Assembly: GCA_963970005.1 (NCBI GenBank)
Contig: CAXAMN010003113.1
Location: forward strand, 1,498,112-1,562,111
Length of the DNA stretch: 64,000 bases
Direction of reading: 5' to 3'
Source: Durusdinium trenchii
Lineage: Eukaryota; Sar; Dinophyceae; Suessiales; Symbiodiniaceae
Made by a program: the position numbers and the translations under genes. The first letter of the stretch is position 1, and the number at the start of each line of letters is the position of its first letter. Below, one piece after another: positions 43,101 to 56,900 of this stretch. The notes beneath the pieces are model-generated. The model had not been told where the DNA came from and ran no database searches. It saw only the letters and a program-made list of their open reading frames with translations.

Positions 43101-46100
43101 CTGGCGCCATTTGCATCACTGTTGCAATTGTCCAAGGGCCCGTGCAAAACTTCATGCACTGCACTTTTGCCCAGACTTCTGTACTGTTGCCCGTGTTTTA
43201 CTTGGCTCAAGTGTCAGAAAAAGGAACTTGAGTCCGAGTTGTACTGAGCTGGACTTGAGACTAGGGTGAGTGCTGAAACCCTTGGGTTTTTTTCGCACAT
43301 CCACGAAAAGGATTCGACATGCCAACCCCCCGGCCGTGTGAGGTGAGAAACGTCTGAGTCTTAACGTCACACATCGCAGTCACACTGTCACACTGTCGCA
43401 GTCTGAGATCTTCAAGTGTGAGATCTTGAATTGTCTCATCTGTTAGAACTAATGGCAAGTGGCTCATAGAATGGTGCAATCAAACATAACAACGCACTGG
43501 CTCAATCTTTCATAACCCTGGGTTGATCAGCAACTTCACAGCAAGTCGCAAAGGTGCACCAGCAGCGCCACCAGCATCAACCTTGGCTCATGGATAATCA
43601 TGGGATATTGAGGCGCTTTAGTGCCGGAAAGCTACAAAAGCTTGAGAAAACATGCAACTGTGGGGGCAAAAGGGAAGGGAACAAACATGTCAAGTTGTGT
43701 GCCCAAAGTTGGACAGAAATCTGGTGGGACACTTCCTACAGTTTGTGCATTTCGGTTTCAGCAACAACGTGGACGAAGGTGTACTGGAAGGATGTGAGCA
43801 AATATGATCAGATATGTGCATTCCAATGGCCGGTGCTCCAAAACATTTCGACAATAGGTCCCAACCAAGCCCCGTTGGTTCCGGTGGAGCTCTTTGGACA
43901 AAGTTGCAGTGCTTGAGAACTGTGGCACATGAGTCGCGTGTGGCTTGAACTGAAAAAGGATCTGCATAGCACATGGCTGTTACGGTAGTAGCCCCACGGT
44001 CGCTCCAACCACTCTGTGGAAGGTCTTTTGCGTGGATAAGATAAGTACAGAGTATACAAATTCTGTCACCATGATCCTTGGGAGCGGGAAAAAACATAGG
44101 GCTCAATTCTTCAGCCCCTCTCGTTGCACTCCCAGCGGCATAGGGATAAATAAGCATCCTGGTGAGGCTCGAAGGGCATATTTGAAGCAGCGGAAGGTTG
44201 TTGTTACGGTGTTGTTCTTGTCCAGTTTTTCTGTGGGTGAAGCCGAGTTTTTGTTCCCCTGTGACTGCTTCTGGTATGGGGAAGGCACGAAAGAGCTACA
44301 GTGCGCAGCAGGCGCACAAGTCTTTGTGCAAGAGATTGCAAGAGTTTCGCGTTTGGCTCCCTTAATTTAATTGCCACAAATCTGCAGCATCCACACAAAC
44401 AAATCTCCTATCGACCAAGTACATGGGGATATTGCAGTAATATAATAATGTTCTGTGGAAGTATTCAGCATTCCTGACGGGAGCCTCCTCACCCTCACAC
44501 TTCACTCCGTACTTCTTTGACAAACAATTCATCCGTCATCCTCCGTCGCAAGGTAAGTTTCAAAACAATTGCCTTAGCCTTGGTCAAAAATCGCACATTC
44601 GGCAAACATTTGCAGGATGATGCGGCATCTGCAACTTCATGGGTTTCTCTGCAAAATACCGTTGTTTGTCTATTTCAATCAAGCTCATGCTGGGTTTTGA
44701 CATTGCTAAATCAGCTGGCACAGCTTCCAAGACAAAGGGCCCGCACACCTGCCATAAAATATGCACTAAATGCACATTATGTTCCACCTGCAATGTCATG
44801 ATTGTTTTGATTGAATTCCGCGACTGCCAGCTTACTGGCGCTAGCTTTGCCTACTTTGTGACTTTGCACCTGAACCCCTACGGGAGCAGGTTGGTGCAGC
44901 TACATCTCTCTATATATATATATATGCACTAGATGCAGATTGCCACAGACCAGCTTCCGAAACACATGATGACTTGTTCTGGCGAGATTTGTGTGGAGAC
45001 TGAATCAGACTGTAAAATGTACGTGCCTAAACTCCGAGAGCAGTCAAAAATACATGTCAGGCATGAAGCACCCAACCCATTACTCTCCAAGTCTCGGATG
45101 AGGAAGCTGACGACGGGACTTGGCTGGCCCAAGCAGTCTGTGTTGATCATATCCTGGGTCAAAGCGAATGAGTTGGAATACAGACATGCACGGACTCGAA
45201 CAAGACCCAAGACCCGCAGGCATGCCAAAAGTGAGTGAGCCACTGAAACATCTGAAACCTACCCACGACAGTATGAATCCATTTTCTATTGCCGCCCTTC
45301 CATTTCAGTGGGCTGGCCTGGTTCTTTGGGTCACCACCCACACCAAGGCTCTATATCAATGCTCAGCACCTCGATCAAGCGGAGCACGCTGGCAAAGGGC
45401 TCGCGCCAGCTGATCTCGAAGCGCCGCAAGACCGCCATCATTTGGACCATCGTCACAAACTGAATAAAGCCCAACAGCACCACCATGAGCGACCTGGGTT
45501 GTTTCCGGTCGTCCTGCATGAGAGCGAAGTGCAGTATAGTGACCCCCATGACCACTCCCAAGAAGATGATGGACAGGACAGAATAGTCCATTCCATCACA
45601 AAGTCTGCAAGCTCCAGTCTCTGTGTCGGCAAATCCCTCCTGAGTCTGAGGCGAACGAAAGTTCAGTGCAACCATGTTGCAACCCGAAGTGATACTGCGT
45701 GCAAGCAGTCCAGTGATGACTAGATATAGATTGACGACTAGATTGGCGATATCAAAATTTCCTGGAATTGTCATGACGTTTCTAGTACAGTAACTACTTG
45801 GGTCAATCCCTATGACAATTATATTACATAACAAATGACAAATGTCACCTCCAAAAATGACACGACAACGGCGGACCCGCCCCGATTCTCCTGACACTTG
45901 ACACAGGCGCTCGATACATCGCGGCCGTCTGCGCATGTGCCAGGCATACCACCCGGGCACACTTGCCGGTCACGACACTTGAAGACTTCGCCTGGTGCGG
46001 CGAAGATTGTTTTGAATGAGCGAAGTATACTAGCAGTTGAGTCAGCGGGGAAGATTGTTCTGAAGAACTAACTCCATTCCAAGTCGATTGAGGGCCGCCA

Positions 46101-49100
46101 CACGTTGCATTGCATAACAAAGAAAAGCATACACTCACACATATATAATATATACACATAATACTTACGGTTTATTAAACCGCCACATGAACACATATAA
46201 CAAAAATACATGTATTTCTATTTGCATATGAACCATTTGCCCGCAAAGAGCTCCCGAACCTGGAAGCAAGACATTGGCTAGAGTCTAGGCTGAGAGGTTG
46301 ACTCTTGGGTGAATGATGCACCGAGACCATGGGGGAGAGGAAGAAGGCCGTGCCAGAAAATTGAAGCAACTCTGTGCCGGTTAGATCATAATAGATCTAT
46401 ATATTTCTTTTGATGGCCAACAACTGAAGAATCTGTCTCAGAAAGCAGCCAAAAAACAGTTACCAAACCAGAGCAGAGTTGACCCACGGAGAAGTCGGGG
46501 GGACCCGCATCGATTACCATACACACCCAGGCCCAAAATGGCCCAAACCCTTCTCTTTCCCCAGCTTCGCGTATCAGCGCCCCATATCCCTGCTCCATGC
46601 CTGGTGCGGCAGAGGCCGAGAAGTAGCCAGGCAAAATAGCAAAGCGATTTGAGCCCGGGCATGTGAGTCCTGCAAACAACGCTTTAAAATGACTAAAGGT
46701 GAAGCTCAGCTTCACGAGATCGACTGTTCCAGTCGTTCGTCCAAGAAACGAAGCAAACAACATCCCATGCATTTGAAGTTCCATTTTGGACATCATGTGG
46801 GGCTTCCTGTCTGAGTAGAGCGGCATGGCATGGCTACAGGCTAGAGCAAATATCGGAATACAGGTATATCGGTGTATCATATCAGGGGATGTTCACTTGC
46901 CATGGTTGTCAAATGAAGATTCAGCTTCGCCCCTTAATGACCCAGCTATGACAGCTATGAATTACAGTAAGCATGAGGTTTGACAGGGGTCCATCGAATC
47001 TGTCTATCGCGTCTTGCTGTGATGATCCCCACAACCAGCAGCGCCGATCGCTGCCTTCCATGCAGAGCTTACATCGGCCATTCCACAACAAACTGCCCGT
47101 TTGACACGCGCAAAAGGATTCGGAGTCTGCTCCCAGCACCTGGATCACCTGGACGACGAGTCAATTCAAGGCAGTTTCAAGGAGTGTTTTCGGAATTGTT
47201 CGAAGTGGACACATAAATTCAGTGAATGTCACGGAGCTCTGGTCACCCTTGACCTGAAGAATGTGACATGACTTGAACCTTCAGATTCACCAACACTCTG
47301 ATGACATGGGCACCCGGCTGTGCTTGGCCTCCTTCGCGGGGAATCGATGACCCCGACACATGGGGCCGGGCTTCTTCGCATCTACGGCGACGTCTCGGGT
47401 CCGAGTAGCGTCCGATCGCTCCTAGTAGCGATGCCCTTTGCTCCGTTGGGAGCGTCCGATCGCTCCTGGTGTTGTTTTCCGAATCTTCATCCTGCCTGCG
47501 TCTCATTGTTCAAGATCACATCACGACTTGTGGTCCACATCTCTTCTTGGCCTGTCCCAGAACCGCATCCTGGGCGCGTGCCCATCTGGGCAAGGAGACG
47601 GGCCGGGCATCAGTGGCACTGATACAAAACTGGGCACATGATGCAGGATTACAAGGGGAAAGACTTGTAGCAAACGTGCAGTGCCAGCCGACAAAAGCAA
47701 CAAAAAGAACCACAAAACAATACCGACAATACTCAACATTACTTAATCTATAAGAAACGGATACAGCGGCAAGAAAGGTAAAACCACACTCAAGCCCCAC
47801 TGGAGAAAACACAAATAGCCAAATAGCATAAAACCTATCAACTACTAAAGCTCAATTGGCACGGTCCGTGCTTCCAAGATACACATGAGATGAGTCTAGA
47901 ACGCGTCACAAAACAAGCACGTTATTCATACGAATGATACAAATGGAGGCAGCTTCATTAAACAGTAGTCTGAAGCTGTATCCTCATCATCTCTCCCCAA
48001 TGATCCAGTAACTGCGAGCAACCTCCCTATCATGTGAATATCATATTTCATTGAGAACCAGCAAAATTCATGCTCACTTCCATGTGCGTCCATCATTTCC
48101 AATCCAAAGTTCGGGTGCAAGCAGTTTTGCCAGAGGAGTTGACATATTCCCCAAGGCTACACAACTCGCACCCATGAGCACCAAAGATTGAGGAGATGCT
48201 GCCAGGCTCGCATACGCTGCATTCTGGAGAGCCCAAAATGTTCTGGAAGAATCCAGGTTCACCTGCAAACTGCACGTCCAAATGCCCAAACTGATATGGA
48301 ATAGCCATGAGCAACCCAAAGGAAACATACCAATTCCAAGGTGATTTTGCTTGTTGACTGATTGGCGGCAATAAACGCATCCTTGTATAAGTGGTTGCTG
48401 ACCCCTGCTCAAGTTGAAAAGGACGTGGACAAAGGGAGCACTGGAACGTTACTATTACAGTAAACAAACGGACATGTGTTCAACATGTGTTGTTGCTAGT
48501 CTGGAAGTAGCACTGGCAGCATCGTCTAAAACAATAATAAGCAATATTGAAAACAAACACGATAACGGCAAAAGGATCACATTGTTGAGCACACCAGTGT
48601 ATTGGGCCTTCTGCAAGAGACCAAATCTGACGTCAGCGAAAACAAGGGGACATAGCAAAAGAAAATCAATTGAACAACATGAGCAAACCCGACCTGACGC
48701 AAAACATCTACGGGAAAATCCTGAGAAACACCTGAACGTTGCGACGTGTCTTGGTAAGGCCGTTTGTCATTTCCTGGCTGTCGGGATTTCCGACTTGACA
48801 TTGCCTATTGGTGCGTCAACGCGTTTGCCTGGCCCCGGTTCGGAGAGCATTTACAACTTTAATATACCACATCATGCTACATCTTACATCATCTTATATT
48901 TAAGAAAAAATGGATACACATGGTATTGATTGAAGTTCATTTGTGGACCTCTCTGAGCGAGTCTGAAACTTGGAGAGACTTGGATGAGTTTATCAGTCTC
49001 TCTGTGACTGTCTCTCCCTCTGCCTCTCTCTTTCTCTCAGCTTAACTTCGCTTTCAGAAGCTGGCGTCGTCTCTAGTCCAACTGAAGCACAAACACAATA

Positions 49101-50904
49101 TCTACCGGGAAATCGGCCAAACACCTCCCAGCTGCTGAAAAATCCCCGATCGGCTCTTGTTCTCAACCAGGCCACATAAAGCGCACACACGTGTTGCTCC
49201 GGCCTTCACCTGGGCTGGGGCGGGAACCGGACCTGTACCCATTTGTTATGGGAATAGGAAGCAGTGGAAAGGATATGGAGGGTCGGGATTTTCTCTGCCA
49301 AAATCTGTCTGTTGTTGTTGCCAGTGTGCTCATGTGCTGCAGTGCCTGCAGTCGGGAACTTGTTCCAAAGTTTCTTCAAATGCAATCAAATGCACAAGTT
49401 CATCCTAATGTACCCCAATAATTCCCAGTGGCTGACGCACGTCCTGCAGAGCAGGTCGTGCAATCTACGGCTGTCGACCTATCCTTGGCGCGAGCACCGA
49501 GCTCAAGACAGGCTAATCTTGATTGACCGGTTCCAGGTACAGTCTACAGGTGATAAATATCTAAGACGAGTATGGAAAATACATGAACATAATAAACATG
49601 CAATTAGATTATACGACTGGAAAATACAATTGTTCACATTACACATGTCAAACACATTTTTCAAATACACATACCAAGAACAGCACATATGACCGACAAA
49701 AAATGCCAAAACGCATTGCGAACAGAATTGTATATATATATATATGTATATACATTTACGTCTGACATGTCTACGGGGGTACTTGCCGCTTTTGCGGCCA
49801 GATTGCTTGTGATTTTGGTCTTGCAACAACACCAAATAAAACTATGCAAAAACAAAGCGCATTTGACACACCCGTCAAATTCAAGAATGAATCAATAACA
49901 CGTACCTTGGCGGGCAGTGGCCCTCATGTGAGTATGTTGTTTAAACATGTTTTCAGTTTTCAGGGTTGTATTTCTGGTATGATTTGTGGGTTTCCTAGCC
50001 TGTAGCTGGAACCAAGGGGATTCAAGGCTAATCATCAAAAGCTGGTGGTCACTCAAGGGAATAATATGTAGTACCTAAGCATTTATCTGCCAATGGGCAG
50101 GATGCCCGGTAAGTTCATCAAATGAGCAATCGTGATATGCAGATCTTTGGCAATTTGGACGGGGCCCCTGCCCTGCTTCCTTTGTAGTTCTGTCACTCAC
50201 TGTCAACAACAAAAAACAAGGGCTTGCTGGCGACCCCCGTGGCAGCGATGCCAACTTTCTGCACTGCCCAGCTTCCGTGACGAATTCGCCATGCAAATTC
50301 ACGATGCCCTTCCCGACTGGGCACACCGTCTGATCCTCGCAACAGGCCGGGATCGAGCATAGGCGGCCGGAAAAAATGTCAGAAGATGTCAGAAGATAAA
50401 CCAGTTGGAATGCCAGAAAGCATGCCAATGCCAGATAGAACGCCAGAACGGATGCCAATTAGATATGCCAGAAGATATATGTCTGGAAGCGACAAGGAGT
50501 GCAAAAACGATTGCCAGAAGTCATGCCAGAAAAAATGTCAGAAGATATGCAAGTGGTTATCCCAGCAAAAGACACCAAACAGTGTGTGTGAGGTCTAGTC
50601 TAGAGGTGTAGCAGCAGAAAGTCTAGAGATCTAGACGCGTCGGGGTCCAGAGAGGTGGTGGTGGTGATGAAGGTGGGGATCGTGGTGATGGTGGCCGTGA
50701 GTGTGAGTGTGAGAGTGACAGTGACAGTGAGAGTGAGAGAGAACGAGGGTGAGAGCGAGAGTAAGAGTGTGAGTGGGACTGAGTGGGTGCGTGAGTGAAG
50801 TCTGAGTGCGAGCGATTGTGAGAGTGTGAGTGAGTGCGAGCGTAAGCGTGTGTGAGTGTGAGTGAGAGAGTGAAAGTGAGAGAGTGAAAGGGAGAGAGAG
50901 AGTC

Positions 50905-50936
<32 letters not shown>

Positions 50937-53900
50937 TGAGAGAGAGAGAGAAAGAAAAAGAGTGAGAGTGAGAGTGAGAGTGAGAGTGGGGGTGAGAGTG
51001 AGAGTGGGTGAGAGTGAGTGTGAGTGAGAGTGAGAGTGAGTGTGAGTATGAGTGAGAGTGTGGGTGAGTGTGAGAGCGTGTGTGAGTGTGAGTGTGAGTG
51101 ACGAAATCTCCACTTCAAGGTTCACAACGTGCTGTGCCTGCCACGAAATTTGCACTTCGAGGTTCACAAAGCGCACCTGCCACGAAATCTGCACCTCGAG
51201 ATCACAAAGTGCTGCGCCTCCTGCACTTCGAGATTCACAAAGCGCTGTGCCTGCCACGAAATCTGCACTTCGAGGTTCACAATTGCTGCACCTGCCACGA
51301 AATCTGCACTTCGAGGGTGCTGTGCCTGCACGAAATCTGCACTTCGAGGTTCACAAAGTACTGCACCTGCCACGATGTCTGCAACCTGCCACGTGTAGAA
51401 ACGTCACGATTCACTGAAGGCTAAACGGAGGGTGTGTGGAGAAAGGGGGTCAGCAAAAATCGCTTATACGAAGTTAGTGCATCAAAAAAACCTTCCACGA
51501 AGTTCTGCAAAGGTTTCTGGGATTTCGTTGCAGTCAGTTCTCCTACTGGCCCACCATTCCACGAACAGTCCACGAACAGCCTTGGGTTCGCGCCTTCCAC
51601 GACGTTAGTAGAATAGGTGTTTGCAAAACCCTTTCTGTGCACTACCCTTCCGTTTGCTTTGATTCACTGCACCAGTCACGAAATCAGAACGTCGAAGACC
51701 GCCCCGATGTCCAAAGTGCAGCGGTTGCCACGAAATCTGCACTTCGAAGCAAAGCCGGTCCGATCCCTTGCGCCTGTCACGAAATTCGACTGTGGACCGC
51801 CAAAGCATGAGGTTTCCCTTGCGCCTGGCAGAAAAGGCGACCATGAATGCGCACAACGAGAGAACCCGCGCGCGCCAAGCAGATTTTGCGAGCCTGCGCA
51901 GTCGAAATGCACTTCGAGGATTTTGAGAGGCATGAATGTACTGTAAATAGCATCGAACTAGCCGCACACGCCCGCGCAACACCTCGATTAGACACCGATG
52001 CTTAACCATTACCGTAAGAACCCCTACTGTAGTGTCCACGCTGTTTGGGGAAGAATGCTAGAAAAATGACAGAAGGTGCCAGTTAGAATGTCAATGCCAG
52101 AAGATATGGCAGGTCACATGTCAGAGAATATGCCGGGTAGGATGCCCGAAGATATGCCAGAAAGGATGGCCAAAGGTGATATGGCATTTAGACTGCCAGA
52201 AGATATGCCAGATAGACCGACCCGCTCAGGAGCATGTCATATCTTCGGATCATTGCCAGATTGCGTTGCGCAGCCAGACGGTGTGGCAGCCGAACATCGA
52301 GTCTGGACCAGTGACAGCTGGCAAATATGGGGCATCAGCGCGGCAATGAAATACACTTGAAAAGTTTCATAAAGTTTGAAGGCTTGTCTCCTTGCGAAGA
52401 GACATGTAGCTCGTTGAAGTCTGTCATGAGTCAATGTCTTATTTCTTCCAGGGGTCGTGCCACAGCAGTGCTGAGCACATTCCTAAAGTGTTTGGGCAGG
52501 AAAATAAAGGGAAGCCAATGATTAAATTCAAGAGATGTTGCATTGATGTTGCGCGGGAGCATCGAAGACCTATTGACAAACATCCCGACGCTGGATTTAC
52601 CGAAGAGATAACCTCCTGACGACCTTTTTGAACCAAATGCCGAGATGGCTCCAGAAGCGCATGTCAAGACGTGTTTCACCCAGGGTCAAGCATGCATGGC
52701 CATGCCAAGCGATCAACATATTCACACACTGAAGGCGGCAACCCCGGTGTGAAGAACCTTCCAAATCACCTCTCGGGTGGGGATCAAAGTATCTGTTAAT
52801 CCCAAGTATCTATTAAAAAAGCGGACCCCAATTAACAAAAAGTCATGTCGGACCCCCCTAAATACGGTTTATACTTGGTTTCAAATTACCCTTTTAAACC
52901 GCCCTCTTAAACCGCTACTAAACTACAAACATTGCCGGTGTTGGAGGATTTTTTTGAAAAATTAGGTTCAAAAAAACAACCGTGACTGCCCACCTCTGTC
53001 CGCCCTGTCTATCCACCATGGCACGCCGCGTTTACACCAGCAGTTTTTGCTTCCCCCAATGGCACGGACTCACACAACCGCACTTGCCACCGAGGTCAAA
53101 ACCGCATGGCACAGCAACATCATCTTTCGAAAGCTTTATATAGTTGTTAGTCTAATGAAGAATCACTATTCTAATAATCCCGAGTACCTATTAATAAACA
53201 CTCCCCAATTAAAAAGCACAACGTCCGAAGCCCTAAATTTGGTTTATATTAATATGTGTTTTTAAATTACCGCCCTTTCAAAACTAAACTACCAACATGG
53301 TCGATTTTGGTGGTAGTTTTTTAATTAGGTTCCATAAAAACTCCCCCGTAACACGCCGCGTTTACACCAGCAGGTTTTCCTTCCTCCAGTGGCACGGACT
53401 CACGCAATCGCATTTGCCACCGAGGTCGTGCAAAACCGCATGGCACAGCAACATCACCAGTCTAATGAAGAATCAGTATTCTAATAAAGGTTTTTGTAGG
53501 GGAAAAGGCAGACCCTTCGATCTGGAGGTTTATTGAATTTTTGATACGAGTTTGATAAAGGATTTTATATAAAATGTTTCTGGATGACTTTTTGGTTTTG
53601 AAGCTCTTCCCAGGTGACCCTATTTTGGACCCCCGGTTTCAGGGACCGTGACCCCCTAATAGAAAAAATGCAGCCAAGTTTATTTTATTAGGGAGAGGGG
53701 GGAGGGGGCCCCCGTGTTTATTATACAATAGGTGGACCGGATGAAAGGTTTTTGTAGGGGAAAAGGAAGACCCTTCGATCTGGAGTTTAATAAAAGATTT
53801 GAAGCTCTTCCCAGGTTACACTATTTTGGACCCCCCCGATTTCAGGGACCCCCTATTTAAAAAAGGCGACCGAGGTTTTCTTATTAGGGGGGGAGGGCCG

Positions 53901-56900
53901 CTTTTTTTAAATAAGTAGACAGGATTATACATATGTGTTTCTAGTGAAAGTGGAGGATCATGATTTCCGGATATTGCCACAGGCCCAGCTTGCTCCAGCT
54001 TCTTCAAACATGAACATGAAGGAAGTGGCTGTATTGAGTCGGTGCCAACGTGCCTCTCCGGAGGATCAGGCACCTTCATCCAAGCGGCTGGCACCCACTC
54101 GGCCCAAACGTCTGGGTTGGCCTTAAGCCAGGTGCAGGCACTCAAATACGTGTTGGTGAAGTCTTCGCCACTGGCCAATTCAAGGTGGAGCACCACCAAC
54201 TTGCTCATATCGCCTTGGTTGGGCTGAAAAACTTCATGACTTCGCCTTGCCGCTGCATGGGTGAAATACCTGAGTCTTCACATTGCCCTATTTCTCCATG
54301 TTTGGCCCGGAGTTTACGGTCATAGTACACTATCAAGATCTATCAAGCACGCCTGAGTACAGAAGCCCAAAAAACACCTCGCGTATGTCTCCTAAGCAAT
54401 CACACGAAAAGAGGTCCGCGAAGAGGTGAAGCTCATTCGACGGCCAAGTCACTGTCGGAGATCTGAAGGTTTCTGGCCAAACCAAAGGCTCTATCATCCG
54501 CTGCTTCAAAGCCTGTTCGGAGGGTCCGTGTCCCTTCATGAAGCATCACGAAAGCTAAACTGACATGGGCAGCTTCGGGGCTGCAAAGAGATGATGGCTC
54601 AATCAAACCCACTCCATGGGCGAAATATGACCAAGGACGCACGTGCAAGCTGAGTCAAGCGCGACACGTCAGCGCCTGCAGCAGCCCACTTCTCAAGCCT
54701 GACAGGTGTCTTCTGAGCACTACTAGCAAACTGGCGTGTCCTAGCCAACCTGCAAGGCCAATGCTGCACGTGTGTGGTCTTAATGATTGAGACTATCACA
54801 TCCATCTTCCTGCTATTAGCAGCCGTCTCGTCATGGAAGCACATGGAACCTGTGATGAATTGATGAAGCCAATAGACAGGAGATTTTGGGTCCGAAAACA
54901 TGATCTGATCTACGGTCCGCATAAAAACCGTTGGTCCTCCACACCCAAAAAAATACCGTATTTCTTTCGACCAACACACATGGATGCCATGTACAGGCAT
55001 GGTCTCTCCTGACTCTCTCCGGCATGGTCCGGTAGATGGCAGCTCGGTACTCCGCAGCGGAGTAGGAGGGGAATTCCACCAGCATGGGTTTCAACAGTGC
55101 GAACGAGGCATCTGGAGTATACCAGTACCTCGGGCTGCCCAAAGAAAAAAGGAATCCTCTGCATCCTAGGCAACGAAATTCCTTGGATCGAAGAAAACCG
55201 TTTATCTGATATGAATCTAGTGAACCTATAGGACTGCAATATATGGTAAGCAAAGAACCTACTACTGAATTACTACGACCAGGACTAAAACGCATGCTCG
55301 ACACTGCTGGGGCACATGTGAGACTTCAACTCGCTGTTTATGTCCACATAGTTGTCCCAACTTGAAGCTGTGGCCAATGCAATGGGCATATTGTGAAAAG
55401 CAGCCTGCTGCGACATAAAGTAGGTCCCCCATCCATTTCCTCCAGTGACTGAAGCCACACACCTGTAAGGATTGCTTCGGCACGCGGGTGCTATCCACCA
55501 TTTCCCTTGCCAGCATTTGAGCATAGGGATGCCGCCCACAAGTTCCACACCATCAGCATCTCCAGTCGCATCAAGATATTGTTGCCCGGAATCGGGAAAG
55601 CCGATGTTAACAGAATCTGCACAAGTGCTTAGCAAACCTTGGTGTGGCCAAGGCTTCGCTATTAGGTTGGAGGCCATCGCTTCTATGTGGGAGGCCAAGG
55701 CTTCTTTCCGTTCATAGGCGATTTCTGACTCTGGGCTGCCACCCGCCAATATTTGGGCGTTTGAGAAAGGGGCTGCAAGTCATTGGATGCTCACTAGTTA
55801 CACGCTCCCTACCTCAACCAGCAGCAACGAACACGACTCAGGATGCAGTTCTGTTCTGATTTTTTATGCGATACATTTCTGGCAGCAAACAACCGCCAAA
55901 TCTGAGGGGCTGAAGTTCACGTCGCCCACCGTGGCGCTGCAGTTCTCAGGTGCAAACCATGTGGCATTGTAGTTCCCGTAGTAGTTCCTGAGGCAACAGT
56001 CTCAGTGGACCAAACTCTGAATCAGCTGGGGTACACCACTATGAAGGCATGCTGAGATTTATGATTTTGTGATGTGGTGATATGCTGTGTTTTTTTTTTG
56101 CATTTCCGCACGCTAGTCTGTGATACCATGTGTAGTAATTTGTCATGTGGTGCAGCTGCCCATGTGGTGCACAATGGATGTGGTCAATATGGTAATTTGT
56201 AATGTGTAATGTGGTGGCTGGTGATGGGGTGACATGCGCTGTGGCACTTGCACTTTTCTCCGGAGCCCTTCTGCTTCGAAACACAACCGCCCACCGCCCA
56301 CCTGGCGCCTATTGCAAACCGCTTTGGATGCTCAAAACACGTTCAACCAATGTTCCCTGCAGCGCTCAAACACTCTCTCCCTCATTGTTTCTTGCCTAAC
56401 TGGACAGGCGGGAGCGGCAGGAGTTAATATCTGAACCCTGCCAGAATGCTATCAAATCAGCAAGAACGGCGCAACCACTTGCAACAGCAACTGATGCAAC
56501 TGTTTTCTTATTCCAACTGCCCTTGTAGGTTGCGCAAGGGTGTTATAAGCATCGCCAAGCCACCAATAGACAACAGTTCAGTACCACTTTCCTATGCCAA
56601 CATGCCCAAGCGACAAATGCAATCCGCTGCCAGCTTGGCATTTCTCTCTCGCTTGCTCCATCACAAAAAGGCCCTCACGACCCCAATAGCCTGCAGAGCC
56701 CAGAAATCCTGAGACAAAAGACCAAAGACCGTGGGGAAAGGAACGCATACACAAACAACTGGCTGGAGAGTCTTCTGGTCCAAAACTACACCAAACCGCT
56801 CAGTAACGAAAAATTGTAAGTTCCGTGTTCCGTGGTTGTTCATTCTGTGTGCTTGCTTGATTGCGCTTCCGTGCCTGGTTCACCTGTGCTCTTCAGTGAC

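Noticed and set aside
46525-46545. Another spliced-leader relic (CCCAAAATGGCCC)
   Set aside because: The similarity is limited to CCAAAATGGC and lacks the CTTGAG end of the leader.
50631-51257. 208-codon His/Ser/Leu/Thr-rich minus frame
   Set aside because: It is a reading of the GAGAGT simple repeat.
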